Shown here piece by piece: positions 20,795-29,707 of a DNA stretch of 64,000 bases. The stretch's first letter is position 1. Each line of letters opens with the position of its first letter. Under the pieces are notes generated by a model. That model saw only the letters and a program-made list of their open reading frames with translations. It was not told the DNA's origin and did no database searches. Source of the stretch: Octadecabacter sp. SW4 (GTDB lineage Bacteria > Pseudomonadota > Alphaproteobacteria > Rhodobacterales > Rhodobacteraceae); NCBI RefSeq assembly GCF_008065155.1, contig NZ_CP042819.1, forward strand, positions 124,001 to 188,000, written 5' to 3'. Position numbers and translations under genes: made by a program.

Positions 20795-22530
20795 GTCACG
20801 CCCCCGCCCTTGCCGATAGATTTCTTGATGTCCTGATGGTTGCTGACCATGTCTGCCAAAACCTTGTCCTTGGGGCCAAAGGCCCGCATCGCCCCGCCTT
20901 CGATCACCAAAAGCATATCGCATTGTTCGATCGCCGCCGGACGGTGCGCCATGATGAACACAACGCGGCCTTCGTCCTTCATCACGCGGATCGCCTGGTT
21001 CAAGGCGACGCTGCCGTCATTATCAAGGTTCGAGTTAGGTTCGTCCAATACCAGCACCACCGGGTCGCCGTACATCGCCCGGGCCAGCCCGATCCGCTGG
21101 ATTTGTCCGCCCGATAGCCGGCCGCCGTTGGCGCTGACATGGGTGTCATAGCCATCGGGCAGTCTCAGGATCATCTCGTGGGCGGCGGCACGTTTCGCGG
21201 CCTTGATCACCTCACCGTCGTCAGGAGCCTGCGACATCCGTGCGATGTTGTCCTTGATGGTGCCATCAAACAGCTGCACGCGCTGGGGCAGATAGCCGAT
21301 GTGCTTGCCCAAAGTATCGGGATCGTATTGATCAAGGGCCGCCCCATCTAGGCGGATCTTGCCGCCTGCGGGGCGCCAGACACCGGTCAGCGCGCGCGCC
21401 AGTGTCGACTTGCCGGACCCGGAGGTGCCGATCACGCCGACCGCCTGTCCGGGCTGCACCTTGAAACTGATCATCCGCAGGGCGGCCTGTTGTTCGCCGG
21501 GCGGAACAACAGTGACTTGCTGCGCGTCGATCACCGCTTTGGGCGTGGGCAGGGCGGTGCGCGCAACGTCTTCGGGAATATCGCCCAGCAAGACAGCCAG
21601 ATTGCGCCAGCCTTCGCGACCACGCTGCAACACGGGCCACTGGCCGATCAGCAGTTCAATCGGCGCCAGCGCTCGCCCAAGCAGGATCGACCCGGCGATC
21701 ATCGCGCCCGGTGTCAATTCACCCTGCAACACAAGATAGGCGCCAAGGCCCAGCATTGCCGATTGCAGGAACAGGCGAAATGCCTTGGTCAGCGCGGTAT
21801 AACTGCCCGCCAGATCGGACGCGGAAATCGCCGCACCCAAGGATTGATCCCGCGCATCCTGCCAGCGCGAAAACGCCGCATCGCGCATCCCCAATGAATG
21901 CACCAACTCGCTTTCGGCGCGGATTTGCTGGCCCGTGAATTCGGCCTGATGGGTCATCTGGTTGGCGCGCTCAAGCGGGCGGCGGGTGGACAGCTGGTTG
22001 GCCAGCGCCACCGCGATCAAAATGGCCCCGCCTGCGAGCGCCAGATAACCCATGAACGGGTGAAAGATGAAAATGCCGACGACAAACAGCGGTGCCCACG
22101 GCAGATCAAACAGTGCCATCAACACCGGCGACGTGATCATCCGTTGCACCGATTCCAGATCGCGCAAACCGGTGGCCGCTTCGGTCGGGGCGCGGTTCAT
22201 CGTTGTGGCCTTCATCACGGCGGCAAAGACGCGGCGATCTAGGCGCGCCTGAAATTTCGCGCCGACACGAGCCATGATCCGCCCGCGCGTGTAATCCAGA
22301 ATGCCCATCATCGCATAAAGAAAGCCAACCAGCACCGACAGCGCGATCAATGTCTCAAGCGAACGCGACCCCAGCACGCGATCATAGACGTTCAGCATAT
22401 ACAGCGGACCGGTGAGCATCAGCAGGTTCACAACCAGACTGAAAATCGCAACGATCCAATACAGCGTCCGGCTTTCGCGACGAACGGCGCGCAATTGGGC
22501 GTGTCCCTGACTTGCTGTATCCCTGTTCAT
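20791..22530 (-). CDS. Type I secretion system permease/ATPase (PrsD/AprD type)
   Basis: The 579-residue protein fuses a six-helix membrane domain (about residues 20-310) to an ABC ATPase. Walker A is GTSGSGKST, the signature is LSGGQIQR, and Walker B is [13 protein letters not shown]. No N-terminal C39-like or peptidase domain is present, as expected for protease/adhesin exporters of this type. The ATG at 22530 is preferred; upstream extension adds 43 unlikely residues. No RTX repeat protein or TolC-like gene is seen in the window, so the cargo is encoded elsewhere. Confidence 0.94.
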   Translation of the reverse strand: MNRDTASQGHAQLRAVRRESRTLYWIVAIFSLVVNLLMLTGPLYMLNVYDRVLGSRSLETLIALSVLVGFLYAMMGILDYTRGRIMARVGAKFQARLDRRVFAAVMKATTMNRAPTEAATGLRDLESVQRMITSPVLMALFDLPWAPLFVVGIFIFHPFMGYLALAGGAILIAVALANQLSTRRPLERANQMTHQAEFTGQQIRAESELVHSLGMRDAAFSRWQDARDQSLGAAISASDLAGSYTALTKAFRLFLQSAMLGLGAYLVLQGELTPGAMIAGSILLGRALAPIELLIGQWPVLQRGREGWRNLAVLLGDIPEDVARTALPTPKAVIDAQQVTVVPPGEQQAALRMISFKVQPGQAVGVIGTSGSGKSTLARALTGVWRPAGGKIRLDGAALDQYDPDTLGKHIGYLPQRVQLFDGTIKDNIARMSQAPDDGEVIKAAKRAAAHEMILRLPDGYDTHVSANGGRLSGGQIQRIGLARAMYGDPVVLVLDEPNSNLDNDGSVALNQAIRVMKDEGRVVFIMAHRPAAIEQCDMLLVIEGGAMRAFGPKDKVLADMVSNHQDIKKSIGKGGGVT

Positions 22531-22661
22531 GCGCGTGTTTCCGCCCTGCCGAATTGTTTTCGCCGCATCCTTGTGACAGAAGCGGGTGAATAATTGTTTC
22601 CCATCAGACACGTCTTGGGCCAGAGTTTGGAAATACCCTGTTCTTTCCGTGTCCTGCAACT

Positions 22662-23468
22662 ATGTGTGACACGTTAGCAATCAAAGCGCCGAGAATTCCA
22701 TTGTCCGTTTCATTAAATAAGCATTTCTTGCGTGGTTGCGTCCTTTGTGCCGGTGTGGTGCTGGCGGCCTGCACGCCTGCGCAACCCGGTGCGCAATTCA
22801 ATGATCCATACGAAAGCACGAACCGCGGTATCCACGAATTCAACAAGGGTCTGGATCAGGCGCTGTTGCGTCCCGCGGGGCAAGTTACCGCCGCGACCCC
22901 TGAAGTTGTCACGACGCCCGTTGCGAATTTCGCCGATAATGTGGGTCTGCCGGGAATGATCGTGAACGGCATCCTGCAAGGCGACATCGGCGGGGCTGCC
23001 ACGAATACCATGCGGTTTGTTCTGAACACGACAGTCGGGTTTGGCGGGTTGTTTGACCCTGCCGGTGGCATCGGGCTGAACGAAGAAACGACCGATTTTG
23101 GCGAAACGCTTGCCGTATGGGGCGCCCCCGAGGGGGCCTACCTTGAATTGCCGGTGCTTGGCCCGTCGACGGAACGTGACGCCGTTGGCCAGCTGGTTGA
23201 TCTCGTGATTGATCCGCTGGCACGCTACGGCACCGCCGAGCAGGCCAGGGCGGCAACCGCCGCACGTGTGGCGGATGTGGCGATTTCGCGCGGCCGGTTC
23301 GGCGATACGGTGGACTCGGTTCTGTATGATAGTGCGGACAGTTATGCCCAAGCACGGCTTCTTTACTTGCAAAATCGCCGGTTTGAGCTTGGAGTAACCG
23401 ATGAAAGCACGGGGATCGACCCCTTTGCAGACCCGTTTATTGACCCTTTCGCGGAGCCTTTTGAATGA
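22662..23468 (+). CDS. mlaA: MlaA/VacJ family outer-membrane lipoprotein
   Basis: MlaA removes mislocalised phospholipids from the outer leaflet of the outer membrane and hands them to MlaC. The 268-residue product has a lipobox VLAAC (Cys37 from the ATG at 22662) and the family motifs DPYESTNRGIHEFN, VTTPVANFADNVGLP and DFGETLAVWG. A TTG at 22701 would give a more usual signal-peptide length; neither start has a strong ribosome site. It is followed by an MlaC gene through an ATGA overlap. MlaD, MlaE and MlaF are not in the window. Confidence 0.93.
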   Translation: MCDTLAIKAPRIPLSVSLNKHFLRGCVLCAGVVLAACTPAQPGAQFNDPYESTNRGIHEFNKGLDQALLRPAGQVTAATPEVVTTPVANFADNVGLPGMIVNGILQGDIGGAATNTMRFVLNTTVGFGGLFDPAGGIGLNEETTDFGETLAVWGAPEGAYLELPVLGPSTERDAVGQLVDLVIDPLARYGTAEQARAATAARVADVAISRGRFGDTVDSVLYDSADSYAQARLLYLQNRRFELGVTDESTGIDPFADPFIDPFAEPFE

Positions 23469-24070
23469 TGCGTCCATTGAATACACGCCGCCAGTTTTTG
23501 ATCACCGCAGGTGTCGCAGCCACGGCCACGGCCCTGCCGCTGCCTGCTTTCGCGCTAAGTAGCGAACAGGCGCAGGGGCTTGTCACAAGTGCGGTGAACG
23601 ACATCAACACGATCATCGCATCCGGTGGGTCCGAAGCCGCGATGATCCGTCAGTTTGAAGGTATTTTCGACCGTTACGCCGATACCGTCTACATCGCGTC
23701 CTTCGCGCTGGGCAATGATCGCCGCAGCGCATCACAGTCGCAAATTCAGGCCTTTGTCGAGGCGTTTCGCACCTATGTCGCTGCCAAATATGGCCGCCGT
23801 TTCCGCGAGTTCATCGGCGGACAGATCACGGTCGTCAACGCCAAGGCGGTCAATAGCTGGATCGAGGTTGAAACCACCGTTGCGCTGCGCAACCAGTCGC
23901 CGTTTCGGGTGGATTTCCATGTCTCCGACCGCCCGGGCAAACCGGTCTTTTTCAACCTGATCATCGAAGGCGTGAACATGCTTTTGTCCGAACGCACCGA
24001 AATCGGCGCGATGCTGGACCGTCGCGGCGGCAACATTGATGCGCTGATCAACGATCTGCGCAATTCGTGA
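23465..24070 (+). CDS. mlaC: MlaC/Tgt2-family periplasmic phospholipid carrier
   Basis: The 201-residue protein is a soluble periplasmic carrier that ferries phospholipids between MlaA and the inner-membrane Mla complex. It shows the family core with GRRFREFIGGQ, FRVDFHVSDRPGKPVFFNLIIEG-like strand pattern and a C-terminal NIDALINDL helix. The N terminus, TRRQFLITAG followed by a hydrophobic stretch ending AFA, resembles a twin-arginine signal. It is translationally coupled to mlaA upstream and touches the next gene downstream. Confidence 0.9.
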   Translation: MMRPLNTRRQFLITAGVAATATALPLPAFALSSEQAQGLVTSAVNDINTIIASGGSEAAMIRQFEGIFDRYADTVYIASFALGNDRRSASQSQIQAFVEAFRTYVAAKYGRRFREFIGGQITVVNAKAVNSWIEVETTVALRNQSPFRVDFHVSDRPGKPVFFNLIIEGVNMLLSERTEIGAMLDRRGGNIDALINDLRNS

Positions 24071-24420
24071 TGCGTGTTCTGGCAGCAGTCCTTGCGTTTG
24101 TGGCGCTTCCGGCGCTGGCCGATACCTTTGACGGCGTCTACCGCCAAAGCGAAAACGCCGATTGTGCGCTGATCGGCGTCGATGGTGGATCGTTGAAAAT
24201 CGAGAATGGCATCTTTTACGGCGTCGAGATGGAGTGCCGGATGACCCGCCCCGTCAATGTGGTCGATATGGATGCGATGCTTTATACGCTTCAGTGTTCG
24301 GGCGAAGACCAGACCTGGTCGGAGCGCGCAATGGTCATGAAAGACGCGCAGTCCGACGGTGGGATCATCATGCTTTGGAACGGCTACGCCTTTCGGTATA
24401 GCCGCTGCCCCGACAGTTAA
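24070..24420 (+). CDS. Small exported protein of unknown function
   Basis: The roughly 116-residue product has a clear signal peptide (MRVLAAVLAFVALPALA) and four cysteines in the mature part (DCAL, ECRM, QCSG, RCPD), which could form two disulfides. I recognise no domain. It starts at the ATG overlapping the mlaC stop (TGATG; a GTG one codon earlier is also possible), so it is probably co-expressed with mlaA-mlaC. Its stop shares four bases with the convergent PBP gene. Confidence 0.75.
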   Translation: MRVLAAVLAFVALPALADTFDGVYRQSENADCALIGVDGGSLKIENGIFYGVEMECRMTRPVNVVDMDAMLYTLQCSGEDQTWSERAMVMKDAQSDGGIIMLWNGYAFRYSRCPDS

Positions 24421-26537
24421 TTCGCGCGATTTTGCAGATCAAGGATAAGCTGGTCGATCAGATCCTCGGTAACGACATTTTCCGAGGGGCGCTGCGCAAA
24501 CGTCCGCTGCATCGGCAGAGGTGTCGGTTGCAAATCCGACAACACCCGCGTCATGGTTTCGCGCCAGATTTCCGCAGGCAACGTTGACCCGGTGACGCCG
24601 GTCAGGGGCGTGTTGTCGTCATAGCCCATCCAGACACCGGTCACATAATCACCCGAAAAGCCGATGAACCACGCATCCCGCGCCGCCTGAGTCGTGCCCG
24701 TTTTGCCTGCGATTTCCCAGCCGTCAATCTGCGCGCGTCGACCCGTGCCGGTTTCAACGACCTGATACATCATCCACGTCAATTGCCGTGCGGCCTCTTC
24801 GCGGATCACCCGTTCGCGGATGCCGCCGGTGGCTGTCATCAACGGCTCGCTGTCGCCCATGATGCGAAGCGACACCAGCCCATAGGGCGTGACCGCCGAT
24901 CCACCGTTAAGAATGCCCGCGTAGGCGCCGGTCATTTCGACCAGCGTGCTTTCGGATGCGCCCAGCGCCAAGGCGGGACCGGCTGCCAGATCGCTGGAAA
25001 TCCCGAACCCCTGCGCGACAGCGCGCACGTTTTCGCGACCCATTTCCTCGGACAGGCGCACCGCAGGAATATTCAGCGATGCGGACAAGGCTTCGGTCAA
25101 GGTCACGGGTCCGCGGAAATTGCGCGAATAGTTCTTGGGTGACCAAGGGCCAGAGCCGGGCACGTTAATCGTCAGCGGCTCGTCCAGCACGATATCATTC
25201 GGTGTCATGCCCAGTTCCAGCGCCGTCGCATAAACGAAGGGTTTGAATGCAGACCCGGTTTGACGCAACGCCTGCGTGGCGCGGTTGAATGCGCCCGTTC
25301 CATCGGTGTTGCGCCCGCCGACCATCGCGCGCACCGCGCCATCGGCTGACATCACGACAATCGCCGCCTGCGCCTCAGAGCCTTCGCTTACCCTGCTTTC
25401 GAAAACCCAGGCCAGGGCCTCTTCGGCGGCGGTCTGCATCCGTTGGTCGATCGTTGTCTGAATCACCACATCCTCGGTGGTTGTGCTGGTAAAGAACTCT
25501 GGCCCCTGATCCATGACCCAATCGGCAAAATACCCACCTGCACGGCGTTCAGCAGCGGCTGACAGCCCGGCAGGGTTCGTGCGCGCTTCCTCGGCGGCAC
25601 TGCTCGAAAGATAGCCTTGTTCCTCCATCAAATTGATCACCAGATTGGCGCGGTCGCGCGACCGCTGCAGATTGCTTGTGGGCGCAAGTGTCGAAGGCGC
25701 CTTGAGCAAACCCGCCAGCATCGCCGCTTCGGCGGGGGTCACTTCGGCCGCGCTGCGACCAAAATAGCGGTTCGCCGCCGCCTCGAACCCGCGACTGCCC
25801 GCCCCTAGATAAGCGCGGTTGAGATAGATCGTCAGGATTTCATCCTTGGAATAGCGCACTTCCATCGCCAGCGCATAAACCGCCTCTTGAACCTTGCGCC
25901 ACAGGGTCGTGCGGCGGCAATCGCGTTCATAGTCGGTTTCGCTTTCCCAGACGTCCGCATCAAACGGGCGACCAAGACACAAAAGCTTCGCGGTCTGCTG
26001 CGTGATCGTCGACCCGCCGTTGCCCGACAAAGGGCCGCGTCCTTCGTTCAGGTTGATGCGTATCGCACTGGCAACCCCGCGCGGCGAAATTCCGAGATGG
26101 TTATAGAATCGCTTGTCCTCGGTCGCGACAACGGCGTTGCGCAAATGCACCGATACGGTCGTCGCCGTGACCATCCCGCCATACTGGTCGCCGCGCCAGG
26201 CAAAGACCGTGCCCTCACGATCTGACAGCGTGACCGAGCCGCGCATGCGTGCGTCCACAAGGTCTGTGATCGGTGGAAGGGTCGATGCGTAATATATCAC
26301 CCCAAGCGCCACAAATGCGCCAACGGCCAACCCGGCACGCCAGCCAATACGCCACAGCAGGCCGGTCATCCACCAGATGAAACGGCCGAAAAACCCCAGG
26401 ATACGGCGCAAAAGCCCGCGCGGCTTTTTCTTGCGGACCGCGGGTTTGCGCGCACGCGTCTTCGGCGCTACCTTTGACGGTTTCGCGTATCGGCGATCTG
26501 CGACCAAAGGCTTGCGGCCACCACTTTTGTTACTCAT
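24417..26537 (-). CDS. PBP1A-family bifunctional penicillin-binding protein
   Basis: Class A PBPs polymerise lipid II and cross-link peptidoglycan. The 706-residue protein has a basic cytoplasmic start, one membrane anchor (about 65-90), a GT51 transglycosylase domain (EDKRFYNHLGIS, GGSTITQQTAK) and a transpeptidase domain with SxxK as TGSAFKPF, SxN as SASLN and KTG as AGKTGTTQ. The ATG at 26537 gives MSNKSGG; another ATG 16 codons upstream is possible. It is divergent from glnK across a 277-bp regulatory region. Confidence 0.94.
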   Translation of the reverse strand: MSNKSGGRKPLVADRRYAKPSKVAPKTRARKPAVRKKKPRGLLRRILGFFGRFIWWMTGLLWRIGWRAGLAVGAFVALGVIYYASTLPPITDLVDARMRGSVTLSDREGTVFAWRGDQYGGMVTATTVSVHLRNAVVATEDKRFYNHLGISPRGVASAIRINLNEGRGPLSGNGGSTITQQTAKLLCLGRPFDADVWESETDYERDCRRTTLWRKVQEAVYALAMEVRYSKDEILTIYLNRAYLGAGSRGFEAAANRYFGRSAAEVTPAEAAMLAGLLKAPSTLAPTSNLQRSRDRANLVINLMEEQGYLSSSAAEEARTNPAGLSAAAERRAGGYFADWVMDQGPEFFTSTTTEDVVIQTTIDQRMQTAAEEALAWVFESRVSEGSEAQAAIVVMSADGAVRAMVGGRNTDGTGAFNRATQALRQTGSAFKPFVYATALELGMTPNDIVLDEPLTINVPGSGPWSPKNYSRNFRGPVTLTEALSASLNIPAVRLSEEMGRENVRAVAQGFGISSDLAAGPALALGASESTLVEMTGAYAGILNGGSAVTPYGLVSLRIMGDSEPLMTATGGIRERVIREEAARQLTWMMYQVVETGTGRRAQIDGWEIAGKTGTTQAARDAWFIGFSGDYVTGVWMGYDDNTPLTGVTGSTLPAEIWRETMTRVLSDLQPTPLPMQRTFAQRPSENVVTEDLIDQLILDLQNRAN

Positions 26538-26814
26538 CTGCTCTGCCCGCTTTTTCCAAGGGATCAGTCCATTTTTCCCGAACATACCCCGCGCGAACGG
26601 GTTTGTAGAGGGGGGCGATTCTCATTGCGCGCCTTTTTGACATGCCTAATTTTTAGGCGCACTAGTTGATTTGTGCAAAAATTGTGCAATTCGGGTAAAT
26701 ATTGACCTTTGCAGGCGCAGCATTTCCTTGAGCATCCCCAGTCATTGCGCCCTTTTGCAGGGGTAAGCGGCCTGTCGCGCAGTGACAGTGCCGCGTCATC
26801 GCAAGGGGAACAAC
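26538..26814. promoter_or_regulatory. Divergent regulatory region between PBP1A and glnK
   Basis: The region contains a perfect hairpin GCCTAA-ttt-TTAGGC (26644-26658) and two direct copies of TTGTGCAA (26671-26678 and 26682-26689), 11 bp apart and therefore on the same helix face. No convincing -24/-12 sigma-54 element was found by eye. The repeats are candidate binding sites for a regulator of glnK-amt or the PBP gene. Confidence 0.45.
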
Positions 26815-27153
26815 GTGAAACTGATCATTGCAACAATCAAACCGTTCAAGCTCGAGGAGGTCCGCGAAGCGCTGACCACGATGGGCGTGCGCGGCATGAT
26901 GGTGACCGAGGTCAAGGGCTTTGGCTCGCAGTCCGGTCATACCGAAATCTACCGGGGCGCGGAATATGCCGTGAACTTCGTGCCCAAGGTCAAACTTGAA
27001 CTCGTCGTCTCAGCCGCGATGGCCGACGACGTCGTGCAGACCATCGCCAAGACGGCACGCACCGAGAAAATCGGCGACGGCAAAATCTTTGTTCTTGATG
27101 TCGAGAGCGCGCTGCGTGTGCGCACCGGCGAAACCAATGACGACGCGCTGTAA
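26815..27153 (+). CDS. glnK: Nitrogen regulatory protein P-II
   Basis: P-II proteins sense 2-oxoglutarate and ATP/ADP and bind the ammonium channel and other targets. The 112-residue product has the T-loop with uridylylation Tyr51 (RGAEYAVNF) and the C-terminal GDGKIFVLDVE signature with the conserved ATP-binding segment. The start is GTG at 26815. Direct linkage to amt, 27 bp downstream, identifies it as the GlnK-type paralogue. Expression is probably nitrogen-controlled. Confidence 0.95.
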   Translation: MKLIIATIKPFKLEEVREALTTMGVRGMMVTEVKGFGSQSGHTEIYRGAEYAVNFVPKVKLELVVSAAMADDVVQTIAKTARTEKIGDGKIFVLDVESALRVRTGETNDDAL

Positions 27154-27180
27154 GCGCTGACCACAAGGGACACCCTGACA

Positions 27181-28524
27181 ATGAAATTAATGAAAATCCT
27201 TCCTGTCGCAGCCGCCCTCATGGCACTGCCGACACTTGGCCTCGCGCAAGAGGTCGATATGACGCCGCCGAACGACGAAATCGGCTATATTTTGACCACA
27301 TTCATGTTTCTTGTGGCTGGCTTCCTCGTGTTTTGGATGGCGGCGGGCTTTACCATGCTCGAAGCTGGCCTTGTGCGCCAAAAGAACGTGGCGATGCAGC
27401 TTACCAAGAACATGGGTCTCTTTTCACTTGCCGCGATCGCCTATTATCTCATTGGCTACAACCTGATGTATCCGCTGGGTGACTGGACCATCGGCACCGA
27501 TGAAACCGGTGGTTACCTCGGTATCCTGTTCTCGCCCGCCGTGCTCGAGGCGGTCGGTCTTGCCGATACCACACCTGACCTGACATATGCCTCTGTCGGC
27601 TCGGACTTCTTCTTTCAGTTGATGTTCGCCGCTGCGACCGCCTCGATCGTATCGGGTGCGCTGGCCGAGCGGATCAAGCTGTGGCCATTTCTGTTGTTCA
27701 CCGTGATCCTGACCGGTCTGATCTACCCGATCCAGGCGTCGTGGAAGTGGGGCGGCGGGTTCCTTGATTCCCAGTTTGGCTTCCTTGACTTCGCCGGCTC
27801 CACAGTCGTCCACTCGGTTGGTGGTTGGGCTGCCCTTGCGGGCGCGCTGATCCTCGGGCCGCGTATCGGCAAATACAAGGATGGCCGCGTGGTTCCTTTC
27901 ATGGGGTCGAACCTGCCGCTCGCGACACTGGGCACATTCATCTTGTGGATGGGGTGGTTTGGCTTTAACGGCGGCTCGCAGCTTTATATGGATACAGCCG
28001 CCAACGTCACTGACATTAGCCGGATCTTCTCCAACACAAACGCCGCTGCCTCCGGTGGTGCCATCGCCGCGATGATCGTGACCCAGCTTCTCTATAAGAA
28101 AGTGGACCTGACGATGGTGCTGAACGGTGCGCTTGCAGGTCTGGTTTCGATTACCGCCGAGCCTCTGACACCTTCGCTTGGCGCGGCCACTCTGATCGGT
28201 GCCGTCGGTGGTATCATCGTGGTCTTTGCGGTGCCCTTCCTTGACAAGCTCAAGGTTGATGATGTGGTCGGTGCGATCCCGGTTCACCTGTTCGCAGGCA
28301 TCTGGGGCACGCTGGCTGTGGTTCTCACCAACCCGGACGCGACCCTTGGCGGTCAGCTGATCTCGATCATCATCGTCGGTGTGTTCGTCTTCGTGGTCAG
28401 CGCGATCGTCTGGTCCATCCTCAAGGCGACCATCGGCATCCGTGTCAGCGAAGAGGAAGAAATCATGGGCCTCGACATGGCGGAACTGGGCATGGAAGCC
28501 TATCCTGAATTCGCCAACCGCTAA
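27181..28524 (+). CDS. amtB: Ammonium transporter
   Basis: The 447-residue channel moves ammonium across the inner membrane and is blocked by GlnK under nitrogen excess. It has a cleavable signal peptide (ending LGLA), eleven hydrophobic segments, the family motif DFAGSTVVHSVGG with the first pore His, and HLFAGIWG with the second. It forms an operon with glnK and is followed by a strong terminator. Confidence 0.95.
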   Translation: MKLMKILPVAAALMALPTLGLAQEVDMTPPNDEIGYILTTFMFLVAGFLVFWMAAGFTMLEAGLVRQKNVAMQLTKNMGLFSLAAIAYYLIGYNLMYPLGDWTIGTDETGGYLGILFSPAVLEAVGLADTTPDLTYASVGSDFFFQLMFAAATASIVSGALAERIKLWPFLLFTVILTGLIYPIQASWKWGGGFLDSQFGFLDFAGSTVVHSVGGWAALAGALILGPRIGKYKDGRVVPFMGSNLPLATLGTFILWMGWFGFNGGSQLYMDTAANVTDISRIFSNTNAAASGGAIAAMIVTQLLYKKVDLTMVLNGALAGLVSITAEPLTPSLGAATLIGAVGGIIVVFAVPFLDKLKVDDVVGAIPVHLFAGIWGTLAVVLTNPDATLGGQLISIIIVGVFVFVVSAIVWSILKATIGIRVSEEEEIMGLDMAELGMEAYPEFANR

Positions 28525-28544
28525 GCGCGACCCGACAAAAAACC

Positions 28545-28574
28545 AAAGCCCCGCCAACTGGTGGGGCTTTTTTC
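28545..28574 (+). terminator. Rho-independent terminator after amtB
   Basis: A 9-bp stem, GCCCCGCCA with TGGTGGGGC including one G-U pair, around a 3-nt loop and flanked by AAA, is followed by six T residues. It begins 20 bp after the amtB stop codon. Confidence 0.9.
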
Positions 28575-28816
28575 GTTTTGAATGGTGCAGATCACAGGCC
28601 ATATTCTGTAGACTCGGCTTGCGCAGGGACATAGCTGGGAAAGATAACTACTCATTCATCGTTTCACGTAATCGGGCCAATTGCGTGTTTTTGCGCCCGC
28701 TGGTGTATTGTGTTGGAATGAAAATTGCGGTGGCGCACTGTTTCGCTAAAGTTTCTGATGATCGAATTTACGACTGATCCAACTCTGTCAACAAAACCCA
28801 ATGCAGGAGCCTTCCA

Positions 28817-29617
28817 ATGGCTGATCCGTTCGAAAACGTCGACGCCGCTTCGGCCCAGATGATCGAAATCATTGCGACCGGATTGGAAACCCGAGCAGAA
28901 GACCCGAGCATGCTTCCGGTGATCGACGCATATCTCGAAATGTTAGGCGTGCGGGATGGCGGCCTTATCGTCGATATCGGGTCTGGCACTGGCGGGGTCA
29001 CCCGTCGGATCGCTGATCGGTTTCCGGCAGCCTCTGTTGTCGGTTTGGAACCGTCAGACGCCCTGACCACCAAGGCAAAAGACCTCGCCGGAGATCGGCC
29101 GAACCTGTCCTTTGATGTCGGTGACGGCGCCGCCCTTGATCTCGAAATGGGCTGTGCCGATGTGGCCATCCTGCACACCGTCCTGTCTCACGTCAAAACA
29201 CCCGAGACCCTGATCGCCGAGGCTGTGCGTATCCTCCGTCGAGGTGGAACACTGGTGATATGCGACGCCGATTTTTCCAAGGCAACCATGGGGGTCGTTC
29301 CGGGTGACCCGCTTGGTAGCTGCGCGGATGCTTTCGTAAGCGGGGCAGTAACGGACGCATGGCTTACTGGAAAACTGAAACCGTTGATTAACGAAACCGG
29401 GCTGTCCGTGGAACATTTCAGCGTTATGAACCGGGTGGTTACCTCTGGCATGGGTGCGATGACTTGGGTGCGGATGTCCGGGGCGCGCCTGGTCGCAGAA
29501 GGCATCATCGGACAGCCGCTCGCTGACGCGCTCGAAGCGGAATACATACGCCGGGCAGACGCAGGGCTCCTCTTCAGCTTTCTTCCATTCGTGACGCTGA
29601 TTGCAAAGAAACCCTAA
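28817..29617 (+). CDS. Class I SAM-dependent methyltransferase
   Basis: The 266-residue protein has the Methyltransf_11/25-type core: motif I VDIGSGTGG (about residues 53-61), VVGLEPSD, an acidic VGDGAALDL and LRRGGTLVICD. The C-terminal 100 residues carry no recognised domain and do not reveal the substrate. The start has a good AGGAG site. It is monocistronic, with a 242-bp upstream region after the amtB terminator in which I see no other gene. Confidence 0.87.
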   Translation: MADPFENVDAASAQMIEIIATGLETRAEDPSMLPVIDAYLEMLGVRDGGLIVDIGSGTGGVTRRIADRFPAASVVGLEPSDALTTKAKDLAGDRPNLSFDVGDGAALDLEMGCADVAILHTVLSHVKTPETLIAEAVRILRRGGTLVICDADFSKATMGVVPGDPLGSCADAFVSGAVTDAWLTGKLKPLINETGLSVEHFSVMNRVVTSGMGAMTWVRMSGARLVAEGIIGQPLADALEAEYIRRADAGLLFSFLPFVTLIAKKP

Positions 29618-29656
29618 AGCCAAGGCTGCGCCGACTTTCCGCTAGGTTGCACCAGT

Positions 29657-29677
29657 TGGTGCCAGGGGCTGGCACCA
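29657..29677. terminator. Hairpin between convergent genes, possible bidirectional terminator
   Basis: An 8-bp perfect stem, TGGTGCCA with TGGCACCA around GGGGC, lies between the methyltransferase and the convergent aminotransferase. A second, overlapping hairpin (GCACCA-gt-TGGTGC) competes for the same bases. There is no T-tract, so the terminator role is tentative. Confidence 0.4.
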
Positions 29678-29707
29678 TCGGGCGGGTGTTTGCGCTGATG
29701 AGCTGCG

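Noticed and set aside
27424-28632. 402-codon minus-strand frame covering amtB
   Set aside because: Its charged, His- and Asp-rich translation is the antisense of membrane helices, and amtB on the other strand is unmistakable.
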